From NCBI GenBank assembly GCA_001592145.1, contig BCWJ01000007.1:1-64000 (forward strand): a stretch of DNA of 64,000 nt, read 5' to 3'. Made by a program: the position numbers and the translations under genes. Source of the stretch: Xylanimicrobium pachnodae JCM 13526 = NBRC 107786. GTDB taxonomy: Bacteria > Actinomycetota > Actinomycetes > Actinomycetales > Cellulomonadaceae. The notes under the pieces are model-generated. The model worked only from the letters and a program-made list of their open reading frames with translations, made no database searches and had not been told where the DNA came from. This document shows positions 8,959-17,633 of the stretch, piece after piece. Within the stretch, counting starts at the first letter, position 1. The number at the start of each line of letters is the position of its first letter.

Positions 8959-10152
8959 CTAGAGTGTGCGAAACACCTTCGGGATCGAACCAATGGCGCC
9001 TTGAACTGATCCGCCGTCAAGGAATCGGACGCCGTCGAACCGCGTGCCCTTGCCAAACTTTGCCCCGTCAAATACCGCGCGCGACGCGAAGATCGCGCCG
9101 TCAAACGTCGATCCTTCGTTGAACTCCGCCTGCAGAAAATGTGCGTCACCGTTGTGGACCGCATCCGTTTGCCTGCCCGGTTCGCCGCGCGCAAACAGAC
9201 ATTCGTCAAATCCTGCTAACGCAAATGTTGCGCCCGAGAACACGGCGCCGTTCGTAAAGCGGCTCTTTGAAAATCCAGCATATTCGAGGAACGCAGCACC
9301 GTTGGCTTGCAGGCCGCGAGTAAAGCTCGCTTCAAGCGCGTTTATTCCGTGTTCGAACCGCGCGCGGTTCATCAGCACCGTACCAGAAAATGTGGCCCAG
9401 AACGCCGTGCAGTCAGACTCGAATCGCGCGCCGTTGAGAATAACGGAATCGGTGAACCGTGCCATAATCAAGTTGACGTCGCGCTGGAACGTTACACCCT
9501 CGAGGTCCATAGCCCCGTCGAATCGGCAACCGCTCCACTGGAGCCGATCGCCGACTGTTATGCCGTGGAGGTCGAAGTCGTATGGACTCCATGACCGACT
9601 TCCGGCTGAGTCTCTGGTGCGCTCTGCGATTGCCTCAAGAATGGTCTGCTGGACAGGTCCATCACTCGGCCGGTTGAGCCGCAGGTATGCGCAAAGCAAT
9701 TGGACGACCGCGGGACGAATACGAATCGACTCGTCGGCCAAAGCCGCTGCGGCGTAGACTCCCGCAAGTCGGTTTGCGCCGTCTTCGCTGCCGAGCTGGT
9801 GGGCCGCTGCGTCGAATCTGAGACTGTCGCGCCGCAACTCCTGCTCTCTTTGTCTCCTGTAGGAGACGGTTAGGGCTACCATTCCACCGAGACCGGCAAC
9901 GAAGGTGCCTGCGAGCTTCATGATTTCGAGTGGCGCCGGAGGAACGGCCGGAGCTGGTGGCAGCCAGTGCCAGACACCGGTGGCGTACCACCGCACGACT
10001 GGTACCAAAATCGTGAGCGCAACTAGAGCGAGCGTGGCAGTCAGTGTCACCGCAGAAAGGAGTGTTCCGCCTGGAGGCGTCTCTCGTGCCCTCGCGAACA
10101 GCTGGCCCAACTTGGCCCTGGCGGTGGTGAGTGCGCGCGGTAGGAAACTCAT
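8959..10152 (-). CDS. Membrane-anchored pentapeptide-repeat protein
   Basis: A 397-residue cargo protein of the composite transposon. The start is set at ATG 10152 (MSFLPRAL); a longer frame to 10281 lacks coding character. Two membrane helices (about 30-55 and 80-97) are followed by a helical region (about 98-185). The rest is a pentapeptide-repeat beta-helix (about 195-390), with the A(D/N)LxxAxF-like pattern seen as ARF, GAxF, ATF and SRF units. Pentapeptide repeats form right-handed quadrilateral helices; some mimic DNA and bind gyrase, many are of unknown role. Base composition is clearly less GC-rich than the neighbours, consistent with recent acquisition. Confidence 0.85.
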   Translation of the reverse strand: MSFLPRALTTARAKLGQLFARARETPPGGTLLSAVTLTATLALVALTILVPVVRWYATGVWHWLPPAPAVPPAPLEIMKLAGTFVAGLGGMVALTVSYRRQREQELRRDSLRFDAAAHQLGSEDGANRLAGVYAAAALADESIRIRPAVVQLLCAYLRLNRPSDGPVQQTILEAIAERTRDSAGSRSWSPYDFDLHGITVGDRLQWSGCRFDGAMDLEGVTFQRDVNLIMARFTDSVILNGARFESDCTAFWATFSGTVLMNRARFEHGINALEASFTRGLQANGAAFLEYAGFSKSRFTNGAVFSGATFALAGFDECLFARGEPGRQTDAVHNGDAHFLQAEFNEGSTFDGAIFASRAVFDGAKFGKGTRFDGVRFLDGGSVQGAIGSIPKVFRTL

Positions 10153-10299
10153 CACCGCAGTATGGCGTGAACTGAGGCCTGTCTCCGACGGGCAGCTGGC
10201 CAGGTGCATTCTCTGGTGAGTAGAGCCGTCCTGTGGCTCGACCAGGGTGAGTTGCGAGAGCGAGGGCGGCAAGGCGAGCATCGACGTAGTGGGTCATCG

Positions 10300-11102
10300 G
10301 GCTCTTCGCCGATCGGGTGGGGATCAGGGTGTGAGCCCTCCTGCAGCGAGGAGCATAGGTAGACGGTAGTTGTCGCGGTTGCGGTAGCCGCGGGGCGATG
10401 CGGCGGTGGATTTCGATGATGCCGTTGACTGCCTCGGTGCCGCCGTTGTTCGCTCGGTCGGTGGTGAAGTAGGCGAGGAACGCGGATCGCCTGCACCGCC
10501 GCATCTGTCCGAGGCGCGCGACCTCCGGGATCGGGCAGGTGTAGAGGGTGGCCAGGACGTGCTCGGCCAGTTGGCGTCCGTCGGCGAGATTGGTGGCCCG
10601 GTCGGCGGCGCGCAGGTCCTGGGCGCACCGCCACGCGACGAAGACTTCCTCGCGGCGCGACCAGGGCCGGGACCTGCTCGGCGAACGTTTCACGCGGGCA
10701 CGCCGCCTCGGGGCACCGCCACACGCGTTGGCGCCACACGAGCATGACCCGGGCCTCACCGTGGGGCACGAGGTGCAGGACCCGCCGGTGACGTCTGCGG
10801 CTCTGGGACACCCCGCGGTCCGGGCAGCCCATCAGCTGCCATGACGTGGAGACCGTCACCGTCACAGTCGTCTCCTCGCGCTCGACGGTCTCGACATGCA
10901 CCGCGGGCAGCCCCAGCAGCACGTCACAGCGCGGACAGGGGTCAGTGGTGGTGGGCGCGCCAGCGCACCCCAAGCGTTGGACAACGTCAAGGTCCTCGAA
11001 GTCGATCGGGTTGCTTGGTCGCTCCTGATCATCGGGGATCTCGACCCCTACACCCAGCCCGCCGTCACCGCGCGCCACTCCCCACCAGATCGGCGAAGGG
11101 CC
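10300..11102 (-). mobile_element. ISL3-family insertion sequence, copy B (internally deleted)
   Basis: Bounded by GGCTCTTCGCCGATC at 10300 and CGGCGAAGGGCC ending at 11102. It is about 0.8 kb, roughly 660 bases shorter than copy A, with the middle of the transposase missing. The inverted repeats are better preserved than those of copy A, so copy A transposase could act on this copy's ends. The inner flank (GGTCATCG) has no matching octamer elsewhere. Confidence 0.85.
10324..10990 (-). pseudogene. Decayed ISL3-family transposase, copy B
   Basis: Homologous to the copy A transposase at both ends. The N-terminal zinc region (CPRCDVLLG through VAPRGS) is followed directly by the C-terminal part starting at EEVFVAWRC. 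The central segment with the first two catalytic Asp residues is deleted. Further frameshifts separate the remaining pieces, for example before the RANNGGTEA motif end and near the terminus, where the frame ends LAAGGLTP. It cannot encode an active enzyme. Confidence 0.85.
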
Positions 11103-11110
11103 CGATATCA
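11103..11110. repeat. 8-bp target duplication, right copy
   Basis: CGATATCA directly after the right inverted repeat, matching 7169-7176. Joining the sequence across the element restores the traA frame as D-I-S-P-C followed by TGA at 11119-11121. The insertion therefore removed only the last few native codons. Confidence 0.85.
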
Positions 11111-11329
11111 GCCCTTGCTGAGACGGAGTTCGAGCGAGTGTTCGCGGGGTCGATCCCCATGGAGTGTTAGCAACTCTTGATCGGTGAGTCTCAGTGCATT
11201 GCTGATGGTTCTGTCTCCGATGTGGAGCGAGGCCCCGCCCCGCTGATCGGGCGTCTTCGTACCCGATCGAGCGGCAATTCACCCGCTCATCACCTCGCGC
11301 TGGAGGACCCCGCGGGCGACGATGACAAG

Positions 11330-11806
11330 ATGCCCCCGCTACCGACTACGCAACGTCGCTCCGTTTTCTCGCTGAACCGGCCCATTGACTGGGTGGTCGT
11401 GACCGCCGCGCTCTTTGCGCTAATCCAGGGTGTTTACGGCACGACGCTGGCGTACGGGGGCCGGTTCAGTGCACATCCCGCATTCTTCATGGACCTGGCT
11501 ATCAACCTCATCATCACGTTCGGGATGAGCTTCATCTTCCTCTGGCTGGTCCGAGGTCTCGTCCGGGCGCTGATGGGGAAGCACTGGAAGGGTGGCGTAG
11601 TCCCACCGCTTGTGCGCGTCGTCAACGGTGCGAGGCTGGTTGAGCTCGACCGCGGGGGCCAGGTCGTGTTCGTCCGTGGCGAGGGCGGCGGTGTGAAGGC
11701 AACGGTGAGCGGTGTCCCACACGCACACCATCAGGCTGCAATCAGCCAGGCCCGTAGTTGGATGACCCGGTGGCAGGAGCAGACAGGCGCGGAGCCTTGG
11801 ATCTAG
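11330..11806 (+). CDS. Two-helix membrane protein of unknown function
   Basis: A 158-residue protein read from ATG 11330; the ribosome-binding site is weak and an upstream in-frame start is possible. It has two hydrophobic helices (roughly residues 19-42 and 52-77) with a short outside loop. A cytoplasmic C-terminal domain follows, with beta-strand-like content (ARLVELDRGGQVVFVRGE) and a histidine cluster. No recognised family. It lies alone between the composite transposon and a convergent operon. Confidence 0.6.
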   Translation: MPPLPTTQRRSVFSLNRPIDWVVVTAALFALIQGVYGTTLAYGGRFSAHPAFFMDLAINLIITFGMSFIFLWLVRGLVRALMGKHWKGGVVPPLVRVVNGARLVELDRGGQVVFVRGEGGGVKATVSGVPHAHHQAAISQARSWMTRWQEQTGAEPWI

Positions 11807-12022
11807 AGCGCTGTCACGCCCCGGCGAGCGGCACGAGCAGCAGTCCCTCGTGGTCACTCGCGGGTGCCTCCCCGGATCGCCGCGCCCGAACAGCCGCCGA
11901 TGGGGCGACGACGAACTCGTTCCAGGTGTTGCTGCCACCGCCCGATCGCCTCGTAGCGCGATGCGGCGGGCGGCTCCGCTCACCCGCACGTGCACCTCAC
12001 GCCTATGTCTATAAGGGGGGAC
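11807..12022. other. Gene-free gap between convergent genes
   Basis: About 215 bases between the plus-strand membrane protein and the end of the minus-strand J-domain gene. No coding frame, clear hairpin terminator or repeat was seen. Confidence 0.5.
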
Positions 12023-12505
12023 TCACCGACGCCCCCGTCGACGTGCGGCGACGACGACCAGGAACAGCGGCCCGATCGGCGTGAACACCGCTACGGCGAC
12101 CAGTGCCATGAACACGACAAGCACATGGCCGCCGAGGTTGACGAGCGCAGCGCCCAACCCTCCACCGACGGCCAGCCCCAGGCAGACGGCGGCGAAGGCA
12201 CCGAGCACCGTGAGCAGGATCAGACGCGGAGCCAACTCGCGGTTCCGGCGTTGCCCCGGCGCCGTCAGCGGGCTTGGCGGTCGCGTCACCGTCGCAGCGT
12301 CGATCCACGCGTCGTACTCCCGACGCTGGGCAGGATCCGCCAGCACCTCGTAGGCCACGGTGGCCTGATCGAACCGGGGCGCGCCGGCCGGTCCAGCGAT
12401 GTCTGGGTGGAAGGCCCGCGCGAGGCGCCGGTATGCGCGCCGGATCTCCTCACCCGAGGCGTCTCGGTCGACACCGAGCACCGCGTAGAAGTCAGCATCG
12501 CTCAC
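12023..12505 (-). CDS. J-domain membrane protein
   Basis: A 160-residue protein with an N-terminal J domain (about residues 5-68) carrying the essential HPD triad at 33-35. A short linker, two hydrophobic segments (about 92-118 and 122-152) and a basic tail follow. J domains stimulate DnaK ATPase; the membrane segments would place a chaperone-recruiting J domain at the inner face of the membrane. The start is GTG 12505, overlapping the stop of the upstream gene (GTGA), so it is the last gene of a four-gene operon. No DnaK is encoded nearby, so a host chaperone partner is inferred. Confidence 0.82.
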   Translation of the reverse strand: MSDADFYAVLGVDRDASGEEIRRAYRRLARAFHPDIAGPAGAPRFDQATVAYEVLADPAQRREYDAWIDAATVTRPPSPLTAPGQRRNRELAPRLILLTVLGAFAAVCLGLAVGGGLGAALVNLGGHVLVVFMALVAVAVFTPIGPLFLVVVAARRRGRR

Positions 12506-14499
12506 AGGTTCGGCCCTCCAACTACCTCGGCGCCCGCGGCCACGGGGATCTCGTAGTCGTCCGCAACCGTTTGAGCCGCTCGTTCCGATCCGAGGGATAC
12601 CGCCCCCTCCGCGCCATTCAGCACGTCCTCGCCGCCGTCGATGGCGTCAAGGGCTCGTCGCAGCACCTCCCGCGCCCGTGGTCGTCCGACGACGCGGCTG
12701 CGGAGCTCAAGCCGACGTACGACGGTCGTGAGGTCGAGCCCGTCGTCGGCGAGGGCGAGCAGCATCCGATGCGCATCCTCGGGCGAAGCGCGCACGGCGA
12801 GGTCCATGCCCGTGCGTTCCGGCGTAGTGACCCTCACTCCCCCGAGCTCGATGCACGAGTTGCCGAGGTTGATCACCGACCACACTTCGGCATCACCGAG
12901 GTTGTCTGGCTGGTGGCGGCCGTGGGGAAAGGCGACCTCCAGTCGGCCGTCCCATGCTGCGCCGGTCCAGACCCAGGCTGCCGCCCGGCCAGCGATCGCG
13001 CTCCGTGACGGAATGCGAGGCGCAAGTGCCTGGGCGCGGAGCTCCGGCGTGATCGCAGTACCCGCGGGCACGGCGACATCGCCCCGGACGATGTCGAGCT
13101 TCCGCTCGTGGACGAGCGCCGCGAACACGCCCGGACCGCCCACGCTATCGGGCACGATGATGGAGGGCTCGGGAGCCACGCCCTGGCCCAAGGACCGTCT
13201 GAGCCCCCGCGGATGCGCTCGATCGAGCGTGGCGGCGTTCGACGGCGCGATGGTCTCGGTGCGCTCTATCTCCGCGGCGAACCAGGCACGCTCGATCGCG
13301 GCGGACGGCTCGGGGCTCAGGGCCGGGTGCTCGCGATCAAGTGCCTTGGCCATCTCGACCAGGTCCGGGTGCCCGGAACCGTGCATGGGCTCCCAGCGGC
13401 TGAACGGCTTCTTGACCGCACGGTCGTGGTACCAGCCGATCTCACCGTTCTTCTCGAAGAACCAGTTCGTCCGCAGCGCGCGACGGATCACCGCGGAGAC
13501 GATGCGGTCGGTCTCGTCGAGGACCTCGGTGAGTTCGCGTAGTTCGGGGCCGGAGATCCGGTCGATGGCGTCGAGTCCGGCGGCGGCGTCACGCGCGCGC
13601 CGGCGGGCTTCATTGTCGAGGTCGGCGTCGTCGGGGTACTCGCCGGACCTCGCGTTCGCGATCTCCTCGCCGATGCCCAGGTAGGTGCCCTGCCGGCCCG
13701 TGAGGTCTTCGGTCTTCATTCGTTCCCCACCGGCAGCGGCAAGTCGGCTTACCTGGGCGCTGATCACCGCGTGGCCCTTGGCGAGATACCGGAACACCAG
13801 CACGGAGGGAAGCCGGTCGCGCAGAGCGTCATTGCTCGCGCGCAGGTGGTCGACGACGCGCCCGATCGGCGTCTGGCGACTCAACGGCGGCGGCCGGTAA
13901 CCGAGCTGGTCGACGACGAGCCCCTCCGACTCGAGGAAGGGGTCACCGTAGGGCCACCCTCGGGTCTGGTCGGCAGCCGTCCACACCTCGCGCACCTTGC
14001 TCGCCCCGAAATCGTCGACATAGGTGCGCCAGCCGTCGACGGTCGCGTAGCGCCCGTCGAGCCGCAGGACGGTGACCGCGACCTGTCCTGCGTCACGCGC
14101 GACGGCCAGCCGCATCGCATGGGGCAGCGCGCCGATCGTGGGGAGTTCACGCTCGGTGAGAGTCACCGCCGCGACCGCGGAGCGGCGCCACGCCTCGACG
14201 ACGGGGACCGGGTGCGGCGTTCCCAGTTGGTCGCTCGTCAGCCGCTTTGGGGCCTGCTCGCCGGACTGCCCCAGCAGGTACTCGAGCCCAGCAGACAGAG
14301 CGGTCACCGGCCTTACCAGCCGGTCTCCGATCGCGCTCCCAGCGAGTGCACGTGCACACCGCAGGACGACGTCGCGGTACCGGGTCACGTCGGCGACCGC
14401 GGCGACGTCGTGGCCCTCGAACTCGACCTCCGGACGCCGGACCTGCAGCACGTCGACCAGCGCGTACCGCAGATCTGCGATCGCGTCGCCGTACGTCAT
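12502..14499 (-). CDS. Large conserved-looking protein of unknown function
   Basis: A 665-residue soluble protein. The start is ATG 14499, chosen because it forms an ATGA overlap with the upstream gene; an in-frame upstream start exists at 14523. It is predicted largely helical, with recurrent Arg/Asp/Glu-rich stretches. It has a tryptophan-rich middle (WFFEKNGEIGWYHD near 370), and no signal peptide, membrane helix or recognisable nucleotide-binding or nuclease motif. It is translationally coupled to genes on both sides (ATGA and GTGA), so it probably works with the J-domain protein and the 99-residue protein. Function not recognised. Confidence 0.7.
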   Translation of the reverse strand: MTYGDAIADLRYALVDVLQVRRPEVEFEGHDVAAVADVTRYRDVVLRCARALAGSAIGDRLVRPVTALSAGLEYLLGQSGEQAPKRLTSDQLGTPHPVPVVEAWRRSAVAAVTLTERELPTIGALPHAMRLAVARDAGQVAVTVLRLDGRYATVDGWRTYVDDFGASKVREVWTAADQTRGWPYGDPFLESEGLVVDQLGYRPPPLSRQTPIGRVVDHLRASNDALRDRLPSVLVFRYLAKGHAVISAQVSRLAAAGGERMKTEDLTGRQGTYLGIGEEIANARSGEYPDDADLDNEARRRARDAAAGLDAIDRISGPELRELTEVLDETDRIVSAVIRRALRTNWFFEKNGEIGWYHDRAVKKPFSRWEPMHGSGHPDLVEMAKALDREHPALSPEPSAAIERAWFAAEIERTETIAPSNAATLDRAHPRGLRRSLGQGVAPEPSIIVPDSVGGPGVFAALVHERKLDIVRGDVAVPAGTAITPELRAQALAPRIPSRSAIAGRAAAWVWTGAAWDGRLEVAFPHGRHQPDNLGDAEVWSVINLGNSCIELGGVRVTTPERTGMDLAVRASPEDAHRMLLALADDGLDLTTVVRRLELRSRVVGRPRAREVLRRALDAIDGGEDVLNGAEGAVSLGSERAAQTVADDYEIPVAAGAEVVGGPNL

Positions 14500-14795
14500 C
14501 TTCGACTCGTCTCGACGGCCCACGCGTCCTCAAGGTCGGCCACAAGCAGCGCGATGGCGAGCGGATCGACCGCACCGAGCCGCCCGATCGCGGTGATCGC
14601 GTCGACGGCTCCCTCGTAGATCTCGCCGCGATCGCTCGTGGCGAGCGGGACAGCCGGGGCGAGATCGTCGGCGTCGTGCAGCTCGTCGAGCGCGAGCAGG
14701 ATCCAGCCATACGCCTCGGGCGCGTCGACGCCTTCGAGCGCGAGGAGATGCGAGCGCGCCTTCCCGTACAGCCGGTAGTGCAGGTCAGTGATCAC
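14496..14795 (-). CDS. Small acidic protein of unknown function
   Basis: A 99-residue protein. The GTG start at 14795 is supported by an AAGGAG ribosome-binding site six bases upstream and fits better than a longer frame from 14921. The sequence is helical and acidic (many Ala, Leu, Asp and Glu), with no cysteines or membrane segments. Its stop overlaps the next start (ATGA). It is probably a partner of the 665-residue product downstream; the family is not recognised. Confidence 0.65.
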   Translation of the reverse strand: MITDLHYRLYGKARSHLLALEGVDAPEAYGWILLALDELHDADDLAPAVPLATSDRGEIYEGAVDAITAIGRLGAVDPLAIALLVADLEDAWAVETSRR

Positions 14796-14924
14796 GGCGT
14801 GCTCCTTGATGCCCGACGGCGGTGGGTGCGTTGGGTGCACAGAAGCGCCCTGACGGCTCGTGCGGGCGGACTTGAGGGCGATCTGTGGACAGAGGCTCCA
14901 GACCACAGCCCGTCGGTTCACCGT

Positions 14925-15488
14925 TCATGTCGCCGGCCCGACGGCGGCGGGGGCCGGTGGCTCGGGATCAAGACCGCCGATGCGATCGGGCCGGAAACCA
15001 GACCAGTGATCGCCGTCGGGCGTGACGACTACCGGCACCTGGAGGTAGCCGAGCCGACGTGCGAGGTCCAGCGCCCGCTCGTCGGATGTGACGTCGACCT
15101 TGACGAACTCGATGCCGCGCTTCGTCAACGCCCGCGCAGTGGCCTCGCATTGCACGCATCCCGGCTTGGACAGCACCGTGACCTGGTCGCGGTGCAGGAC
15201 GTGGGCGACGTCGTCGACCGTCAGTCCCGCCGCGTCCGCGAGCGCCCGTACGGTCCCTTCGAATGCGGCCAGTGCGCCGACGAGCCGTGCCTCGGCCTGT
15301 GTGAGGCGGAGCGCGGCGTCGCTGTACCCGGTGCCGACGCCGCGCAGCGTGTCCTCACCCGCGACGACTCGCGAGGAGGACTCGTCGGCCAGCGACCGGA
15401 GAGCCTGGTCGCCCGGGTAAACCTCGGCATTACGCGCCTGGGCACGCTCGAGTCGCGCACCGTCGTCGGGCATAGGGCTGGCAGTCAT
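14925..15488 (-). CDS. NrdH/glutaredoxin-like domain with helical N-terminal extension
   Basis: A 187-residue protein. The start at ATG 15488 follows a GAGGAGGAGG purine tract. Residues 1-95 form an Ala/Glu-rich helical domain of unknown role. Residues about 102-175 form a thioredoxin-fold redoxin: strand QVTVLSKPG, the redox motif CVQC at 111-114, a helix, then VPVVVTPDGDHWSGFRPDRI, which resembles the NrdH/mycoredoxin cis-proline and substrate region. It should be a disulfide reductase. It heads a minus-strand operon divergent from 15634, sharing an intergenic promoter region of about 145 bases. Fusion to an extra N-terminal domain is unusual for NrdH, which is normally about 80 residues. 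Confidence 0.78.
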   Translation of the reverse strand: MTASPMPDDGARLERAQARNAEVYPGDQALRSLADESSSRVVAGEDTLRGVGTGYSDAALRLTQAEARLVGALAAFEGTVRALADAAGLTVDDVAHVLHRDQVTVLSKPGCVQCEATARALTKRGIEFVKVDVTSDERALDLARRLGYLQVPVVVTPDGDHWSGFRPDRIGGLDPEPPAPAAVGPAT

Positions 15489-15633
15489 CGTCGTCCTCCT
15501 CCTCTCCCCTGGCACATCCCCGAGGGGCGGCGAACAGAGGTGTCGATCGGGTGCGGACTTCGACCCGGTACGGCGATGGACCGGGTGTTCGAGCAGCGCA
15601 GCCCGGCGCCGCTCCCTTCGTCAGGAGGCAGAC

Positions 15634-17217
15634 GTGAGCGCGACCGACAGCGACGTCGAGACGTTTGATCCGACCCGCACGCTGCGAGACGTGGCCCAGT
15701 ACCGGCTTCGGCGCACGACGACGATCGGCGAGGCTCTCTACCACCAGGCGACGGCCAAGGCGGCGGCCCTCGCGATCCTCGCCGAGTTCCCCGATGCCGC
15801 GTTCCTCGAACTGGAGACCTCCGATCAGGAGGGCAGCAACTTCGCGCCGGGAGCGATCCTCGCCGCTGACGGTGCCGTGATCGCCGAGGACTCCTTCGGC
15901 TCCACCGCCGACTCGGCCGTGCGATGGAACAACGTGATGGGCCTCCACTACGGGCCGCTCACCGACCTGCCCGACGAGTTCGTGTACGACGCCGAAGCTC
16001 GCGAGGCGGTACCGCCCTACCCCTGGCTCGTCACCGTCGGAGATGGCGAGAGGGAGCGCATCGGCCGCCTTGATCTGCGGACGGCGGCCGAGATCGACCT
16101 CACCGACGCTGTCTCGACCGCGTTCCCCACGGAGACCGCGCCCGACCTGCCGCGCCACCCGCCGGGCCGACAGCTCACCGGTGAGGAGGTCGCCGCCCTC
16201 GCGATCGACGCCGTCATGGTGCCCGCCGCCATCATCGACACCGGCGCACGCCACCACGTCGAACTGCCACGTTGGCCCACCGACCTGGACGCACCTGAGG
16301 TGACCGGAGGCCGCACGAGCGACGGCATCACTCACCTGACCGTCACGTCCAGCGGGTCCGACGTGCTCACCGTCCGCGGGACCTGGAACGGCGAACGCTA
16401 CGACGACGAGTACACCTGGACCGGCCCAGGACGCGTCACCCTGGCTCAGGAGGACCAGGTCGAGGCGTGGACGCGCGCAGCCTGGGTCCGCCTCACCGAC
16501 GCCCTCGATCAGGTCGTCGATCACGCCGTCACCGCGACGCTCGACCCCATCCTCGCGCGGATCGCCACCGACTCCCCGACGGCGTCGGCGGACATCATCG
16601 CCGACCTGGCCGCCCGTGGCATCGCAGCCCCGTCAACCCTGCCCGAGGTGCCTCCGGCCAGCCCCACCCTCGCTCAGGCGACGCGCGACCTGCCCGTCGG
16701 CTCCACCGCGACGCTCCGCGACCTCGATATCCCCGAACTCCCGGGCTTGACGCGGGTGACGCTCCACAAGGCGTCCGAGAACGCGTTCACCGTCGACGCC
16801 GTCGTCGTGTTCACCACCCAGCACCTCAACGAGCTGCTGACGGCCGCGTGCGGTCTCGACGTCGACTTCGCTCCCTCCTGGATCGCCGACAACCGCGAGG
16901 CCCTACACGCTCACGTCGAGCGGCGGTACCAAGCGCGCTGGCTGCCTTCCCCCGTCGACGCTGAGGCCGCGCAGGTACGCATGACCGTCACCGGCGTCTC
17001 CGCGACAGCGCCCACCCTCGCGGTCGGCGACCACCTCTACGGCGACCCGAACGTGCGCGCCTTCCTCGACGAGCACCACAGCGGTCGCCTCTGGCGCGAC
17101 CTCGCTGCGGCGACCGGGCTGCCCATCTCCGACGCCACTCCCGAGGTCGACGACACCCGGTTCGTGTTCGCCCGCCCGGAGTGGGAGTCCCCGCACCCGT
17201 CAGGGCCGGCGGCATGA
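15634..17217 (+). CDS. Protein of unknown function (527 aa), first gene of plus-strand operon
   Basis: A soluble acidic protein starting at GTG 15634 after AGGAGGCAGAC. No signal peptide or membrane helix. It looks like several alpha/beta segments, including TFDPTRTLRDVAQYRLRR at the start and two WxxR-type aromatic motifs (about 255-285). The family is not recognised. It is followed by a 120-residue protein and the ArdC-like gene on the same strand, an arrangement typical of the anti-restriction or establishment block of actinobacterial elements. A role in the recipient after transfer is therefore a guess from context. Confidence 0.65.
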   Translation: MSATDSDVETFDPTRTLRDVAQYRLRRTTTIGEALYHQATAKAAALAILAEFPDAAFLELETSDQEGSNFAPGAILAADGAVIAEDSFGSTADSAVRWNNVMGLHYGPLTDLPDEFVYDAEAREAVPPYPWLVTVGDGERERIGRLDLRTAAEIDLTDAVSTAFPTETAPDLPRHPPGRQLTGEEVAALAIDAVMVPAAIIDTGARHHVELPRWPTDLDAPEVTGGRTSDGITHLTVTSSGSDVLTVRGTWNGERYDDEYTWTGPGRVTLAQEDQVEAWTRAAWVRLTDALDQVVDHAVTATLDPILARIATDSPTASADIIADLAARGIAAPSTLPEVPPASPTLAQATRDLPVGSTATLRDLDIPELPGLTRVTLHKASENAFTVDAVVVFTTQHLNELLTAACGLDVDFAPSWIADNREALHAHVERRYQARWLPSPVDAEAAQVRMTVTGVSATAPTLAVGDHLYGDPNVRAFLDEHHSGRLWRDLAAATGLPISDATPEVDDTRFVFARPEWESPHPSGPAA

Positions 17218-17268
17218 GCCGCCCCACCGTCAGGCACACCAACCGCACGCACTGGACAGGAGAAAGCC

Positions 17269-17631
17269 ATGCTTCCGCAGTTCACACACCCCACGTTCGG
17301 CGGTATCACCTTCGACGCCGTCGCGTACGGAGAACCCTGGGACGGGTTCGCCACTCCCGTCGTCGACCGCGACACGCTTGAGGTGATGCTCGATCACCTC
17401 GACGGCTACCGCCTGCACGGCTGGGTCGACGGGGAGGACGTGCTCCACATCGAGTACTTCGACGGCAACAGCCGGCCCAGCATCTTCGACGAGGTCACCC
17501 CACAGGCCAACGGCACCTACGACCTGGGACGCCTCGCGTGGACGTTCGAGCTCGCCGAGGACCACCCCGTCGACGGCGCCGGCCCTGGACTCCTCGCAGC
17601 GACTGCGCCCGACGTCGGACTCGGGCTCTGA
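17269..17631 (+). CDS. Small protein of unknown function
   Basis: A 120-residue acidic protein beginning at ATG 17269 with an AGGAGA ribosome-binding site. Beta-strand and aromatic rich (FTHPTFGGITFDAVAYGEPW near the start). Two bases separate its stop from the ArdC-like gene, so the two are certainly co-transcribed. The family is not recognised. Acidic small proteins beside anti-restriction genes are often DNA mimics, but nothing here proves that. Confidence 0.6.
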   Translation: MLPQFTHPTFGGITFDAVAYGEPWDGFATPVVDRDTLEVMLDHLDGYRLHGWVDGEDVLHIEYFDGNSRPSIFDEVTPQANGTYDLGRLAWTFELAEDHPVDGAGPGLLAATAPDVGLGL

Positions 17632-17633
17632 CC

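Larger units (their letters stand above)
7177..11102. mobile_element. Composite transposon: two direct ISL3-family copies flanking a pentapeptide gene
   Basis: The left outer end begins GGCTCTTCGCCGATC at 7177. The right outer end finishes with its near-exact inverse, CGGCGAAGGGCC, at 11102. The 8 bases outside both ends are identical (CGATATCA at 7169-7176 and 11103-11110), matching the 8-bp duplication known for ISL3-family elements. Inside, two IS copies lie in the same orientation around about 1.66 kb of lower-GC cargo. The inner flanks of the two copies do not match each other, so the whole 3.9-kb unit most simply moved as one block into the 3' end of traA. Confidence 0.85.
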
